A stretch of 7,176 nt of DNA from Oscillospiraceae bacterium (GTDB taxonomy: Bacteria; Bacillota; Clostridia; Oscillospirales; Ruminococcaceae): assembly GCA_004556975.1 (NCBI GenBank), contig SFFD01000060.1, positions 1 through 7,176 on the forward strand, given 5' to 3'. How positions within the stretch are numbered: position 1 is the stretch's first letter; the number at the start of each line of letters is the position of its first letter. The notes beneath the pieces are model-generated. The model was not told where the DNA came from, ran no database searches, and was given only the letters and a program-made list of their open reading frames with translations. This document shows, in pieces, positions 1 through 6,054 of the stretch. Both the position numbers and the translations under genes were made by a program.

Positions 1-339
1 TTTCGGATAAGCGGACGTTATTACAGAATCCCAGATTATAAGCCTTCCGCCTTTTTTGAGCACACGGCAGGCTTCTTTTAAAGCTTTTTCTTTTGTTTCC
101 GTATCCATGTACATAAGCGAATAGAAAAAGGTTACGTTATCAAAGCTTTCGTTATCAAAATCAAGTTCAGCAGCATCCATAAGAAGCTTTTTACAGCAAT
201 CCGGCGCTTCGTCAAGCTCTTCTTGTACATTGTCAATGGCAGTAACAGCGCTTTTATAAAGCCTTCCTATTATACCCTCTCCTCCTCCGCCGATGTCCAA
301 TATGCTTCCGCAAAGTTCCTTTTCAAGCGTCAGTTTCAT
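1..339 (-). CDS. Class I SAM-dependent methyltransferase, C-terminal part cut by window edge
   Basis: The N-terminal 113 residues are present and the reading frame runs off the left edge. A Rossmann-type SAM-binding motif I is visible at residues 14-22 (LDIGGGGEG). It is followed by an acidic strand end (AID, residues 34-36), then DAAELDF and SFDNVTFFYSL (motifs II/III region), and a post-motif segment CRVLKKGGRLIIWD. That order is typical of the Methyltransf_11/25 group. The substrate cannot be told from this part. The ATG (337-339) overlaps the stop codon of the upstream metallopeptidase gene in an ATGA arrangement, so the two are almost certainly co-transcribed and translationally coupled. 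The family call is secure; the specific role is unknown. Confidence 0.85.
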   Translation of the reverse strand, partial: MKLTLEKELCGSILDIGGGGEGIIGRLYKSAVTAIDNVQEELDEAPDCCKKLLMDAAELDFDNESFDNVTFFYSLMYMDTETKEKALKEACRVLKKGGRLIIWDSVITSAYPK

Positions 340-842
340 TTAAGCATTTTCTCTCTTTCCTTGTAATCCGGCATATATTTTGCAATCAGGCTATAAAATT
401 TTGCGCCGTGATTTTTGTGCACTATATGCGCAAGCTCGTGCACAATAACATAGTCGATAGCTTCCGGCGGATACAGCATAAGGCGCCAGGAATAGCATAT
501 TGAGTCTTTGCCGCTGCAGCTTCCAAAGCGCTTTTGCGCAGAGGTTATTTTTATTCCGTTTGGCTTTAGTCCCATTATTTCCGAAAAATATTTCGTGCGC
601 TGAGTAAGATAAGGCAGCGCCTTTTTTCTTGCTGCCGCTTCTTCCTCCGGAGTAACACGAATATTTTCAAGGCGTCTGCGTTTTTCCTCAATATTTTTTT
701 CCACCCAGCGGCGGTGTTTTTCAAAAAAATCGTCAACTTCCTTCTGTGACATTCCGGTCGGTGCTTTTATTACCGGACAAAGCTCATTATCAATGGAAAG
801 TTCAATTGTTTTTCTGTTGCTTCTTATAAGTTTATATTCCAT
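336..842 (-). CDS. YgjP/SprT-like zinc metallopeptidase (DUF45, COG1451)
   Basis: This 168-residue protein carries the zinc motif HELAH at residues 135-139, with a third histidine at 145 (HExxH-x5-H). It is preceded by the family signature KRFGSCSGKDSICYSWRL (about residues 104-121) and followed by YMPDYKEREKML. The middle (residues 35-75) is rich in Lys, Arg and Glu and probably helical. YgjP-like proteins are predicted zinc-dependent hydrolases whose substrates are mostly unknown. Many members are about 230 residues, so this is a short form with a trimmed N-terminal beta region, but the catalytic core is complete. The ATG at 842-840 has AGGTGA about 3 bases upstream, a tight spacing. No clear promoter is visible in the gap shared with ylmH. 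The stop codon overlaps the methyltransferase start. Confidence 0.88.
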   Translation of the reverse strand: MEYKLIRSNRKTIELSIDNELCPVIKAPTGMSQKEVDDFFEKHRRWVEKNIEEKRRRLENIRVTPEEEAAARKKALPYLTQRTKYFSEIMGLKPNGIKITSAQKRFGSCSGKDSICYSWRLMLYPPEAIDYVIVHELAHIVHKNHGAKFYSLIAKYMPDYKEREKMLK

Positions 843-855
843 AAGTCACCTGTAT

Positions 856-884
856 TTGACCCGAGCGGTTTTGTGTGATAGAAT
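856..884 (+). promoter_or_regulatory. Sigma-A-type promoter of ylmH
   Basis: The -35 box is TTGACC (856-861). A 17-base spacer follows, then the -10 box TAGAAT (879-884), preceded by TGA, which gives an extended -10. The expected transcription start is near 891, leaving a leader of only about 25 bases before the ylmH ATG at 916. This also rules out the in-frame ATG at 793, which lies upstream of the promoter. The call rests on a consensus match only. Confidence 0.75.
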
Positions 885-915
885 AAAATATATTAAAAAA
901 ACGGCGGTTTTTTCT

Positions 916-1665
916 ATGACAAACGAAGAATTACAGTTAAAAAAGCGCTTTTGCGAGCTCGCGGAGAGAGCGAATAAAAGCGGAGCTTATACATCTACGG
1001 AATTTCTTTCTCCGGCGGAACAGGCGCTGCTTAAAAGCAGCGCAGTCGGCGTGCCGTATCTTTTTTTCGGCGGATATGAAGGAGCCGAAAAGGCTCTTGC
1101 ACTTTTTGGCTCTGAAGAAATATGCGGCTATAAACCGTGCCCCCCGATAACCATAATCAAAATCGAGCCTTGTTCCCCAAAGTTTTCAGACTCGCTTTCA
1201 CACAGGGATTTTCTCGGTTCTTTAATGTCCCTTGGTATTCGTAGAAGCATTGTCGGCGATATTATAGTTGCCGATAATATCGGATATGCCGTATGCCTTG
1301 ACAATATTGCCGACTATATATGCGAAAACCTTATGAGCATCAGGCGTACGGTGGTTCAGTGCTCAAAAATCGGGGAAATTCCTGAAAGCGCAATACCCGT
1401 TCCTGCCGAATGCAGCTTTACCGTTGCTTCAGAGCGCCTTGATTCCATAGTAGCCGCAATATTCAGGCTTTCAAGAAGCGAAAGTCAAAACTTTATTGAG
1501 CACGAAAAGGTGCTCATAGGCGGCATTCCCTGCCTTAATCCAGACGCAAAGCCCGCTGCGGGTGACATTATAACCGTTCGCGGAAAAGGCAAGTTCATTT
1601 ATTGCGGCATGGAGCGCGAAACCAAAAAAGGCCGCCTTCGCTGCAACGCAAAAATATATAAATAA
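916..1665 (+). CDS. ylmH: YlmH-family S4-domain RNA-binding protein
   Basis: This is a 249-residue protein counted from the ATG at 916; B. subtilis YlmH is about 257. The family hallmark SHRDFLGSLMSLGIRRSIVGDI lies at residues 95-116 in the YlmH RNA-binding domain. The C-terminal S4 domain (about residues 172-232) contains SERLDSIVAAIFRLSRS and a VRGKGKF strand. YlmH was reported in B. subtilis to bind 50S-peptidyl-tRNA complexes and to support ribosome-associated quality control alongside RqcH. The open frame extends upstream to an ATG at 793, but that 41-residue extension is hydrophobic, unlike the family, and spans the promoter, so 916 is preferred. The ribosome binding site is weak (GGCGG at 903-907). 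In many Firmicutes ylmH sits in the sepF/divIVA cluster; here it stands alone on the plus strand near rqcH. Confidence 0.9.
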   Translation: MTNEELQLKKRFCELAERANKSGAYTSTEFLSPAEQALLKSSAVGVPYLFFGGYEGAEKALALFGSEEICGYKPCPPITIIKIEPCSPKFSDSLSHRDFLGSLMSLGIRRSIVGDIIVADNIGYAVCLDNIADYICENLMSIRRTVVQCSKIGEIPESAIPVPAECSFTVASERLDSIVAAIFRLSRSESQNFIEHEKVLIGGIPCLNPDAKPAAGDIITVRGKGKFIYCGMERETKKGRLRCNAKIYK

Positions 1666-1670
1666 AATTG

Positions 1671-1700
1671 TGCTCCCTGAAAAATTCAGGGAGCAATTTT
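1671..1700. terminator. Bidirectional rho-independent terminator between ylmH and plsY
   Basis: An 11-bp stem pairs TGCTCCCTGAA (1671-1681) with TTCAGGGAGCA (1685-1695), closed by an AAA loop. A-rich bases flank the left arm and T-rich bases the right arm, so each strand reads into a short U-rich tract. It lies between convergent genes, 5 bases after the ylmH stop, and overlaps the plsY stop codon (1699-1701). Position and shape both fit a shared terminator. Confidence 0.88.
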
Positions 1701-2346
1701 ATACTTTCGCTTTGTTTTTATTTTTACGAAGAAATCCGATTTCCTCACCGTTTGCTATTCTCTTTATATTTATAAAATGTTTGTACCACATTATAATTGC
1801 TAACACTATAAATGTAATTGTCTGAAACAAGTTAAATTCAGCAATGATTGCATAAATAGGCATTATTGTTATTACCGCAAGGGTACCTATGGAAATATAA
1901 TCCGTAATAAGCGTCAGAACAATTATCACTATGCCGAGACCGATAAAAATGCGCCAGTCGGTAAAAAGAATAAGTCCCATAAAAGGCGCAAGACCTTTTC
2001 CTCCGGAAAACTTCATCCAGAAAGGATATATGTGCCCGATGACTGCCATTGCACCCGCAAGCACAGCTAAATCTGCATTGGAAGGAAAAATGAGTGAAAT
2101 AAATTCAGCGGCAAAAAATGCTTTAAGTATATCAAAAGCGCCGACAACAACGCCCTGCGGTTTTCCTACGGATATAAAAACGTTGGAAGCGCCCGCATTA
2201 TTGGAACCGACTTTTTTTATATCTATGCCTTCGCTTTTTGAAATAAGCCAAGCCATATTTATACATCCAAGAAGATAGCCTACAACAGCTGCTATTATAT
2301 ATCCCAAAAAGTAGTGCCCCCAATGTTCCGTTCTATATTTTTTCAT
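1699..2346 (-). CDS. plsY: Acyl-phosphate:glycerol-3-phosphate acyltransferase PlsY
   Basis: This 215-residue integral membrane protein matches the PlsY family, usually about 200 residues. PlsY transfers an acyl group from acyl-phosphate to glycerol-3-phosphate, the first committed step of phospholipid synthesis. The three family motifs are present: VGSNNAGASN (46-55, usually GSGNxGATN), a G...FDILKA segment (69-76), and GHIYPFWMKFSGGKG (104-118). Hydrophobic segments at about 13-34, 65-87, 92-107, 121-147, 151-168 and 172-188 fit a multi-pass protein. The C-terminus HFINIKRIANGEE is also family-typical. The short polar N-terminus (residues 1-10) extends slightly beyond most members. The start has a modest AGGT 4 bases upstream. 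No convincing promoter is seen in the 2347-2387 gap, so some transcription may come from rqcH read-through. Confidence 0.93.
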   Translation of the reverse strand: MKKYRTEHWGHYFLGYIIAAVVGYLLGCINMAWLISKSEGIDIKKVGSNNAGASNVFISVGKPQGVVVGAFDILKAFFAAEFISLIFPSNADLAVLAGAMAVIGHIYPFWMKFSGGKGLAPFMGLILFTDWRIFIGLGIVIIVLTLITDYISIGTLAVITIMPIYAIIAEFNLFQTITFIVLAIIMWYKHFINIKRIANGEEIGFLRKNKNKAKV

Positions 2347-2387
2347 AATTACCTGCGTGTATATGAAAATTTAGTATTTATATAAAA

Positions 2388-2417
2388 TAATGCGGCGAAA
2401 CCGGTTACGCCGCATTA
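2388..2417 (-). terminator. Terminator-like hairpin after rqcH
   Basis: A 10-bp GC-rich stem (2388-2397 with 2408-2417, core TGCGGCG/CGCCGCA) lies 5 bases beyond the rqcH stop. Its loop contains the self-complementary AACCGGTT. On the minus strand the hairpin is followed by an interrupted U-rich run (ATTTTAT). This is consistent with partial or complete termination of the trmK-nif3-rqcH transcript before plsY. The U-tract is not perfect. Confidence 0.65.
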
Positions 2418-2422
2418 AAATA

Positions 2423-4177
2423 TTATTGTTGGTTTCCGAAATAATTTTCAAACTGCGCCGGCCGTACATACGCGGTTTTGTAATGCTCGTATATTACTTT
2501 GCCGGGTGCCGCGCCGGATGGTTTTCTTACATTGCGGATTTCCGTATAATCCACGGGAACAAGAGAAGAATCTCTGCCTTTTGAGTTATACGCGGCAACA
2601 ATAGCGGCCTGTTCAATGGTAGAACTCGGCACTTCACGCCCTTCGGTTACGACAACCGTATGAGAACCGTGTATTTTTTGAGTATGAAACCAAATATCAT
2701 ATTTTTTTGAGTCTTTGAAAGTAAGTTTGTCGTTTTGAAGGTTGTTTCTTCCGCAAAGAATTTTAAATCCGTCTGTGGAAATATATTCTTTCGGAGAAAG
2801 CTTAAGCGGTTTTTGATTTTTCTGACGGCTGCGCCTTATATACCCCTGCTCCGCAAGCTCTTCCCTTAACATAAGCACCTCGTCTTCCGTGCGTGCGCGT
2901 GAAAGCAAATCAAAAACAGACTCAATATATGAAAGTTCAGCCTCGCCTTTTTCGATAAATTTTTTAAGCATTTTTTCGGCTGTATCCGCTTTGCGATATT
3001 CGCTGAAATAGTGCTGCGCATTCTGGTTGGGAGAAAGACGCGGGTCAAGCTTTACCTCTATTGGGTTATTATTGTCATAATAGTTTTCAAGAATTACAGA
3101 GGTCATTCCCTTTTCTATGCTGTGAAGATTGGCATGAATAAGTTCGCCCCTGATTCGTAATGCATCCCGTTCCTCAGATCGGGCAAGCTCCTGCCGCTGA
3201 ATATCAAGCTTTCTTGAAAGCCTGTCGCAAAGGTTCATAACAAATCGGAAAAGGTCGCCCGAACGCTGTTTCATTCTGTCTACGCCGGAACGCTCCGAAT
3301 AGAACCTGTCAAGCATGGCACTAAAGCTTTCACAAAGTTTAGGCGTTGCCGCCTTGCCGTATTGTTTTACTTCCATAAAAGTAAAATCAGTGGGTTTTCC
3401 GTCATCACCCTCAATAATATACGGCTTACCCTCGCCGCTTTTAACTGCACTTGCCGTTTTGTCAATTACATAAACAAGGTCTTCGCACTCACTGTCAGAA
3501 AGTTCGCGTGCAACAGTATCATTGCCTTTTGTGGCATAGTCCGAAAATTCACGGCACACAATAGGAGAAACTCCGTCCAGTACTTCCATAAGGGCTTTTG
3601 TCAGCGGAACATTTCTTCCCGCCCTTAATCTTGCAATAAACTCCATATAGTCGAGATCGAGAGTGTTCATTTTGTCCTGTGACGGCGGGAATACATATGC
3701 CATTCCCGGCATTACCTGCCGCACACTTGACATGTCGGCGGTAACACGCTTTATGGAGTCGATTATTTTGCCGTCGTTTCCAATTAAAATTATATTGCTG
3801 TGCCTGCCCATTGTTTCAACTGCAAGCTTTAGCACCACAGGATCGCCAAATTCGTTATATGTGCTGAAAGAAAAATGCAAAATTCGCTCCAGCCCGAATT
3901 GTTCGATGCCGATTAGTTTGGCTCCGCTTATATATTTGCGCATAAGCATACAGAACATAGGCGGAGATTTCGGGTTATCAACCGGCGCTTCGGTAAAATG
4001 CACTCTTGGCGCAGACGCCGATGCAGATATAAGAAGTTTTTTGCTCTCTCCGCCGCAGCGGAAGGACATAATAAGTTCTTCTTTTGACGGCTGATGAATT
4101 TTATCAACCCTTGCTCCCACAAGATTTTTTGCAAGTTCATTTTTGAGCATGCTCAAAGTAATTCCGTCAAGCGCCAA
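2423..4177 (-). CDS. rqcH: RqcH (NFACT/Rqc2 family), C-terminal alanine-tailing factor of ribosome quality control
   Basis: This 584-residue protein has the full bacterial NFACT layout. The NFACT-N domain (about 1-175) includes DGITLSMLKNEL, KIHQPSKEELI, PPMFCMLMRKYI and ETMGRHSNIIL. A helix-hairpin-helix-like segment (VLDGVSPIVCREF, about 199-211) follows. Helical coiled-coil arms lie at about 285-350 and 395-445. The NFACT-R domain (about 462-572) contains CGRNNLQNDKLTF and DIWFHTQKIHGSH. RqcH binds obstructed 50S subunits and recruits tRNA-Ala to add Ala tails that mark the nascent chain for proteolysis; older annotations call it a fibronectin-binding protein. The start is TTG (4177-4175), set by GAGGTG 7 bases upstream. 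The position matching the catalytic Asp97-Arg98 pair of B. subtilis RqcH reads Glu97-Arg98. The gene begins 20 bases after nif3 and is probably in the same operon. Confidence 0.95.
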   Translation of the reverse strand: MALDGITLSMLKNELAKNLVGARVDKIHQPSKEELIMSFRCGGESKKLLISASASAPRVHFTEAPVDNPKSPPMFCMLMRKYISGAKLIGIEQFGLERILHFSFSTYNEFGDPVVLKLAVETMGRHSNIILIGNDGKIIDSIKRVTADMSSVRQVMPGMAYVFPPSQDKMNTLDLDYMEFIARLRAGRNVPLTKALMEVLDGVSPIVCREFSDYATKGNDTVARELSDSECEDLVYVIDKTASAVKSGEGKPYIIEGDDGKPTDFTFMEVKQYGKAATPKLCESFSAMLDRFYSERSGVDRMKQRSGDLFRFVMNLCDRLSRKLDIQRQELARSEERDALRIRGELIHANLHSIEKGMTSVILENYYDNNNPIEVKLDPRLSPNQNAQHYFSEYRKADTAEKMLKKFIEKGEAELSYIESVFDLLSRARTEDEVLMLREELAEQGYIRRSRQKNQKPLKLSPKEYISTDGFKILCGRNNLQNDKLTFKDSKKYDIWFHTQKIHGSHTVVVTEGREVPSSTIEQAAIVAAYNSKGRDSSLVPVDYTEIRNVRKPSGAAPGKVIYEHYKTAYVRPAQFENYFGNQQ

Positions 4178-4183
4178 CTGTGC

Positions 4184-4190
4184 TCACCTC
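4184..4190 (-). promoter_or_regulatory. Ribosome binding site fixing the rqcH TTG start
   Basis: GAGGTGA (4190 down to 4184) lies 6-7 bases before the TTG at 4177. No ATG or GTG in that frame is as well placed, and the TTG puts DGIT at the position expected for the family N-terminus. Confidence 0.75.
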
Positions 4191-4197
4191 TTTTATA

Positions 4198-4968
4198 TTA
4201 TTTTGCCCAATATTCAGCCGGGTCGCACGAAGATTCTGAAACATCTATTTCTATATCCGGAAAATGCGCCGAAAGCTTTTCCGCAAGCGGGGTTATAACC
4301 GTATTTTCGGTGCAGAAATGCCCCGCGTCCAAAACGCAGAAGCCCGCTCTGCGAATATCTATAAAGAAATTGTGCTTTATATTTGCGGTAACATATGCGT
4401 CCGCGCCGGCAGCCATTGCGTCGCGGAAAAACTCCGCGCCGCTTCCGCCGCAGACGGCAACCGTTTTAATCGGCTTTTCCGTCGGAGTATATTTTATGCC
4501 GCCCACGCCGATTTTCTCCGCAACGTATCTAACAAATTTATTGCAGGAAAGCGGTGCGTCAAATTTCAGCTCGCCCACGCGCAAAAGCCCAAGCTCATCG
4601 CCGCATTTGCGCACATTGCAAAGGTCGAGCGCCGCGGCAAGACAGTCGTTAACTCCTCCGTCGGCAACATCAAGGCTTGTATGCGAACTTATTATCGCTA
4701 TTCCTCGCTCTGCCGCAAGAAACGCAATATTGTTCGGATGAAACTCTTTAAGCGAACCGAAAATTACGGGATGATGAGTTATTACAAGCTGTGCACCGAT
4801 GCGCGCAGCTTCATCAAGCACCGGTTCGGTTGCGTCAAGCGCGACCAATACCTTTTCAACACGGCGGCAGCCATCGCCTACAAGAAATCCGGAATTATCC
4901 CAGCTTTCCTGCGCAGAAAACGGCGCAATTTCATCAAGAAAATTATAAAAATCACTAACCGTGCTCAT
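4198..4968 (-). CDS. Nif3-like dinuclear metal centre protein (YqfO/YbgI family)
   Basis: This 256-residue protein has the N-terminal signature WDNSGFLVGD (23-32), VLVALDAT (40-47) and THHPVIF (64-70). Likely metal ligands are His65, His66 and Asp100 (SHTSLDVADGGVND, 95-108), with His217 and Glu221 in DAGHFCTE near the C-terminus. This matches the two-metal site of E. coli YbgI and other members. The family forms toroidal hexamers; the biochemical role is unsettled, and the GTP cyclohydrolase I type 2 label should be treated with caution. The length matches the short YbgI-type form, lacking the roughly 110-residue PII-like insertion of B. subtilis YqfO. The ATG (4968) overlaps the trmK stop as ATGA, with GGAG 8 bases upstream. 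The trmK-nif3 pairing is conserved in Firmicutes (yqfN-yqfO). Confidence 0.92.
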   Translation of the reverse strand: MSTVSDFYNFLDEIAPFSAQESWDNSGFLVGDGCRRVEKVLVALDATEPVLDEAARIGAQLVITHHPVIFGSLKEFHPNNIAFLAAERGIAIISSHTSLDVADGGVNDCLAAALDLCNVRKCGDELGLLRVGELKFDAPLSCNKFVRYVAEKIGVGGIKYTPTEKPIKTVAVCGGSGAEFFRDAMAAGADAYVTANIKHNFFIDIRRAGFCVLDAGHFCTENTVITPLAEKLSAHFPDIEIDVSESSCDPAEYWAK

Positions 4969-5663
4969 TTTTCTTTCTCCATTTCGTCCGCCTGCTCATC
5001 AATCATGTCTGCCAGAATTATATGGCGCATTGCGGCGCTTTTTCCCTTCGGAGAGCGCATAAGCCCCTCTGCAACGCCTTTATGTACAGCTGCCTGGCGG
5101 CGCACATATTTTACTGCGGCCTCACCGCAGCAATCCGCCACCTTTCCTATTGAACAGAATATTTCATCCGGCGTTGTGCATTCTCCGCAATATTCAACGC
5201 TCATTACCGTATAAAGATGTCCCTCGGTTTCCACAGCCTTTTCTTCATCAATGCGCCAACCGTTTTCATAAAGCCAGCGGCGCAGCGTGTCTGCACGTGA
5301 CATCGGCTGCAATACAAGATGCACACGCTCGCTTTTTACCCAATCATGGGCGCCTAAAATTCCTATAATGGTTTCACCGCCCATTCCGCATATAAGAACT
5401 TCGTCAATTTCTTCACCCGGAAGACCTAAAAGGCCGTCGGTAAGCCTGGTTTCTATTTTATCGCCAAGCCCCATCTGTGCAATAAGTTCTTTCGCGCTTT
5501 CAAGAGGCTTTTCGTTTATGTCCGTTGCATATGCTTTCGGGCAAACACCGTTATCAACAAGCCAGCAAACCAAATAGCCGTGGTCTGTTCCAATATCCGC
5601 GGCTACGGTGCCGTACCCTACAAATTCGGCGGCAGCCGCCAGACGGGAATCAAGCTTTTCCAA
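4965..5663 (-). CDS. trmK: tRNA (adenine(22)-N(1))-methyltransferase TrmK
   Basis: This 232-residue protein belongs to the TrmK/YqfN family, which methylates N1 of A22 in the D-loop of some tRNAs using SAM. Motif I is VAADIGTDHGYL (20-31). ATDIN (46-50) holds the ribose-binding acid. DEVLICGMGGETI (87-99) is the family's motif IV region, and VLQPMSRADTLRRWLYENGW (117-136) follows. The C-terminus (about 165-232) is helical and charged, like the coiled-coil domain of the B. subtilis enzyme. The start is TTG (5663-5661), with AGGGGA 9 bases upstream. The nearby ATG at 5671-5669 is out of frame and followed at once by a stop, and no upstream in-frame ATG exists. The gene sits just downstream of an inverted repeat and has no obvious promoter of its own. 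Confidence 0.93.
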   Translation of the reverse strand: MEKLDSRLAAAAEFVGYGTVAADIGTDHGYLVCWLVDNGVCPKAYATDINEKPLESAKELIAQMGLGDKIETRLTDGLLGLPGEEIDEVLICGMGGETIIGILGAHDWVKSERVHLVLQPMSRADTLRRWLYENGWRIDEEKAVETEGHLYTVMSVEYCGECTTPDEIFCSIGKVADCCGEAAVKYVRRQAAVHKGVAEGLMRSPKGKSAAMRHIILADMIDEQADEMEKEK

Positions 5664-5672
5664 AATTACATT

Positions 5673-5678
5673 TCCCCT
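5673..5678 (-). promoter_or_regulatory. Ribosome binding site fixing the trmK TTG start
   Basis: AGGGGA (5678 down to 5673) lies 9 bases before the TTG at 5663. It directly abuts the outer arm (5679-5691) of the inverted repeat, so folding of that repeat could influence ribosome access. Confidence 0.65.
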
Positions 5679-5753
5679 TTTGCAAATAAATTTAAGGCAG
5701 CCGTGACTTCGTCATGGCTGCCGCGGCTAAAATATTTTTTATTTATTTGCAAA
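5679..5753. repeat. Two-tier inverted repeat between the DUF1858 gene and trmK
   Basis: The outer arms are perfect 13-base complements: TTTGCAAATAAAT (5679-5691) and ATTTATTTGCAAA (5741-5753). Inside them is a second 12-base stem (5696-5707 with 5711-5722). The right outer arm encodes the last codons of the DUF1858 protein (Phe-Ala-Asn-Lys) and the first base of its stop. The left arm abuts the trmK ribosome binding site. The arms are separated by unequal internal loops of 4 and 18 bases. The pairing is directly visible; any function is inferred. Confidence 0.8.
5696..5722 (-). terminator. Hairpin, probable terminator or attenuator after the DUF1858 gene
   Basis: GGCAGCC-x-TGAC (5696-5707) pairs with GTCA-x-GGCTGCC (5711-5722) around a 3-base loop. 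The one odd position (5703/5715) is a G-U wobble in plus-strand RNA and an A-C mismatch in minus-strand RNA. On the minus strand the stem is followed by TTAAATTTATTT, a broken U-tract. It lies between the DUF1858 stop and trmK. Since no separate trmK promoter is evident, incomplete termination is plausible. Confidence 0.6.
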
Positions 5754-5945
5754 GTAATTGTTTATCTTTTCTATCATTTCATTGCAGTCAACGCCGTGAA
5801 CTTCGCACGCTTCCTCAATGCTTTCTCCCCTTGACGCAGGGCAGCCGAGACAGTGCATACCCATCTCAAAGAAAAATTCCGCCGTTTCTTTATCATAATC
5901 GAGAACTTCGCCTATAAGCGAATCTTTGTTTACCTGGTAAGACAT
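5739..5945 (-). CDS. DUF1858 / hybrid-cluster-associated redox disulfide domain protein
   Basis: This is a 68-residue protein when started at the ATG at 5945. The signature MGMHCLGCPASRGESIEEACEVHGVD (residues 28-53) is characteristic of the DUF1858/TIGR03980 family, small proteins common in anaerobes that carry a CxxC pair (Cys32, Cys35), a candidate redox disulfide or metal site. Two more cysteines occur at 47 and 54. The family's exact function is not established; some members are fused to or encoded near hybrid-cluster (prismane) proteins. Another in-frame ATG at 5951 lies only 1 base from the AAGGAG ribosome binding site, whereas 5945 has 7-base spacing, so 5945 is preferred. It has a near-consensus promoter and a terminator-like hairpin, so it is largely its own transcription unit. 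Confidence 0.88.
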   Translation of the reverse strand: MSYQVNKDSLIGEVLDYDKETAEFFFEMGMHCLGCPASRGESIEEACEVHGVDCNEMIEKINNYFANK

Positions 5946-5952
5946 TTTCATA

Positions 5953-5958
5953 CTCCTT
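5953..5958 (-). promoter_or_regulatory. Ribosome binding site choosing the DUF1858 start
   Basis: AAGGAG (5958 down to 5953) is 7 bases from the ATG at 5945 but only 1 base from the ATG at 5951. Normal spacing therefore favours the inner start, giving a protein beginning Met-Ser-Tyr-Gln. Confidence 0.8.
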
Positions 5959-6005
5959 TTTTCTTTTTATATTAGTTATAAAAATATTTTTTACTTACAT
6001 TTTAT

Positions 6006-6034
6006 ATTATAATTAGCAAACACGTTTTTTTCAA
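6006..6034 (-). promoter_or_regulatory. Near-consensus sigma-A promoter of the DUF1858 gene
   Basis: Read on the minus strand, the -35 box is TTGAAA (6034-6029), followed by a 17-base spacer and a perfect TATAAT -10 box (6011-6006). The expected start is near 5999, giving a leader of about 54 bases. This is the best promoter match in the window. It may also supply trmK-nif3-rqcH by read-through. Confidence 0.8.
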
Positions 6035-6037
6035 TAT

Positions 6038-6053
6038 AATTGTGTAAACAATT
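6038..6053. repeat. Short palindrome between nth and the DUF1858 promoter
   Basis: AATTGT (6038-6043) and ACAATT (6048-6053) are complementary around a 4-base centre. The site lies 1 base past the nth stop codon and 4 bases upstream of the DUF1858 -35 box. It could be a weak nth terminator, though no proper U-run follows, or an operator. The sequence alone does not decide. Confidence 0.45.
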
Positions 6054-6054
6054 T

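Noticed and set aside
793..915. N-terminal extension of ylmH to the ATG at 793
   Set aside because: It overlaps the start of the divergent metallopeptidase gene, spans the ylmH promoter, and encodes a hydrophobic stretch not found in YlmH proteins.
2347..2387. Possible plsY promoter in AT-rich DNA (TATAAA and TACTAA on the minus strand)
   Set aside because: No acceptable -35 box lies 16-18 bases upstream of either candidate, so it was not listed as a feature.
3663..4094. 143-codon plus-strand open frame inside rqcH
   Set aside because: It is antisense to the conserved NFACT-N region, has no Shine-Dalgarno signal, and its protein has no recognisable features.
4264..5214. A 316-codon open frame on the plus strand opposite nif3 and trmK
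   Set aside because: It lies wholly antisense to two well-recognised genes and has no ribosome binding site at its start. Its product is basic and low-order and matches no family I know. It is a by-product of codon bias in the real genes.
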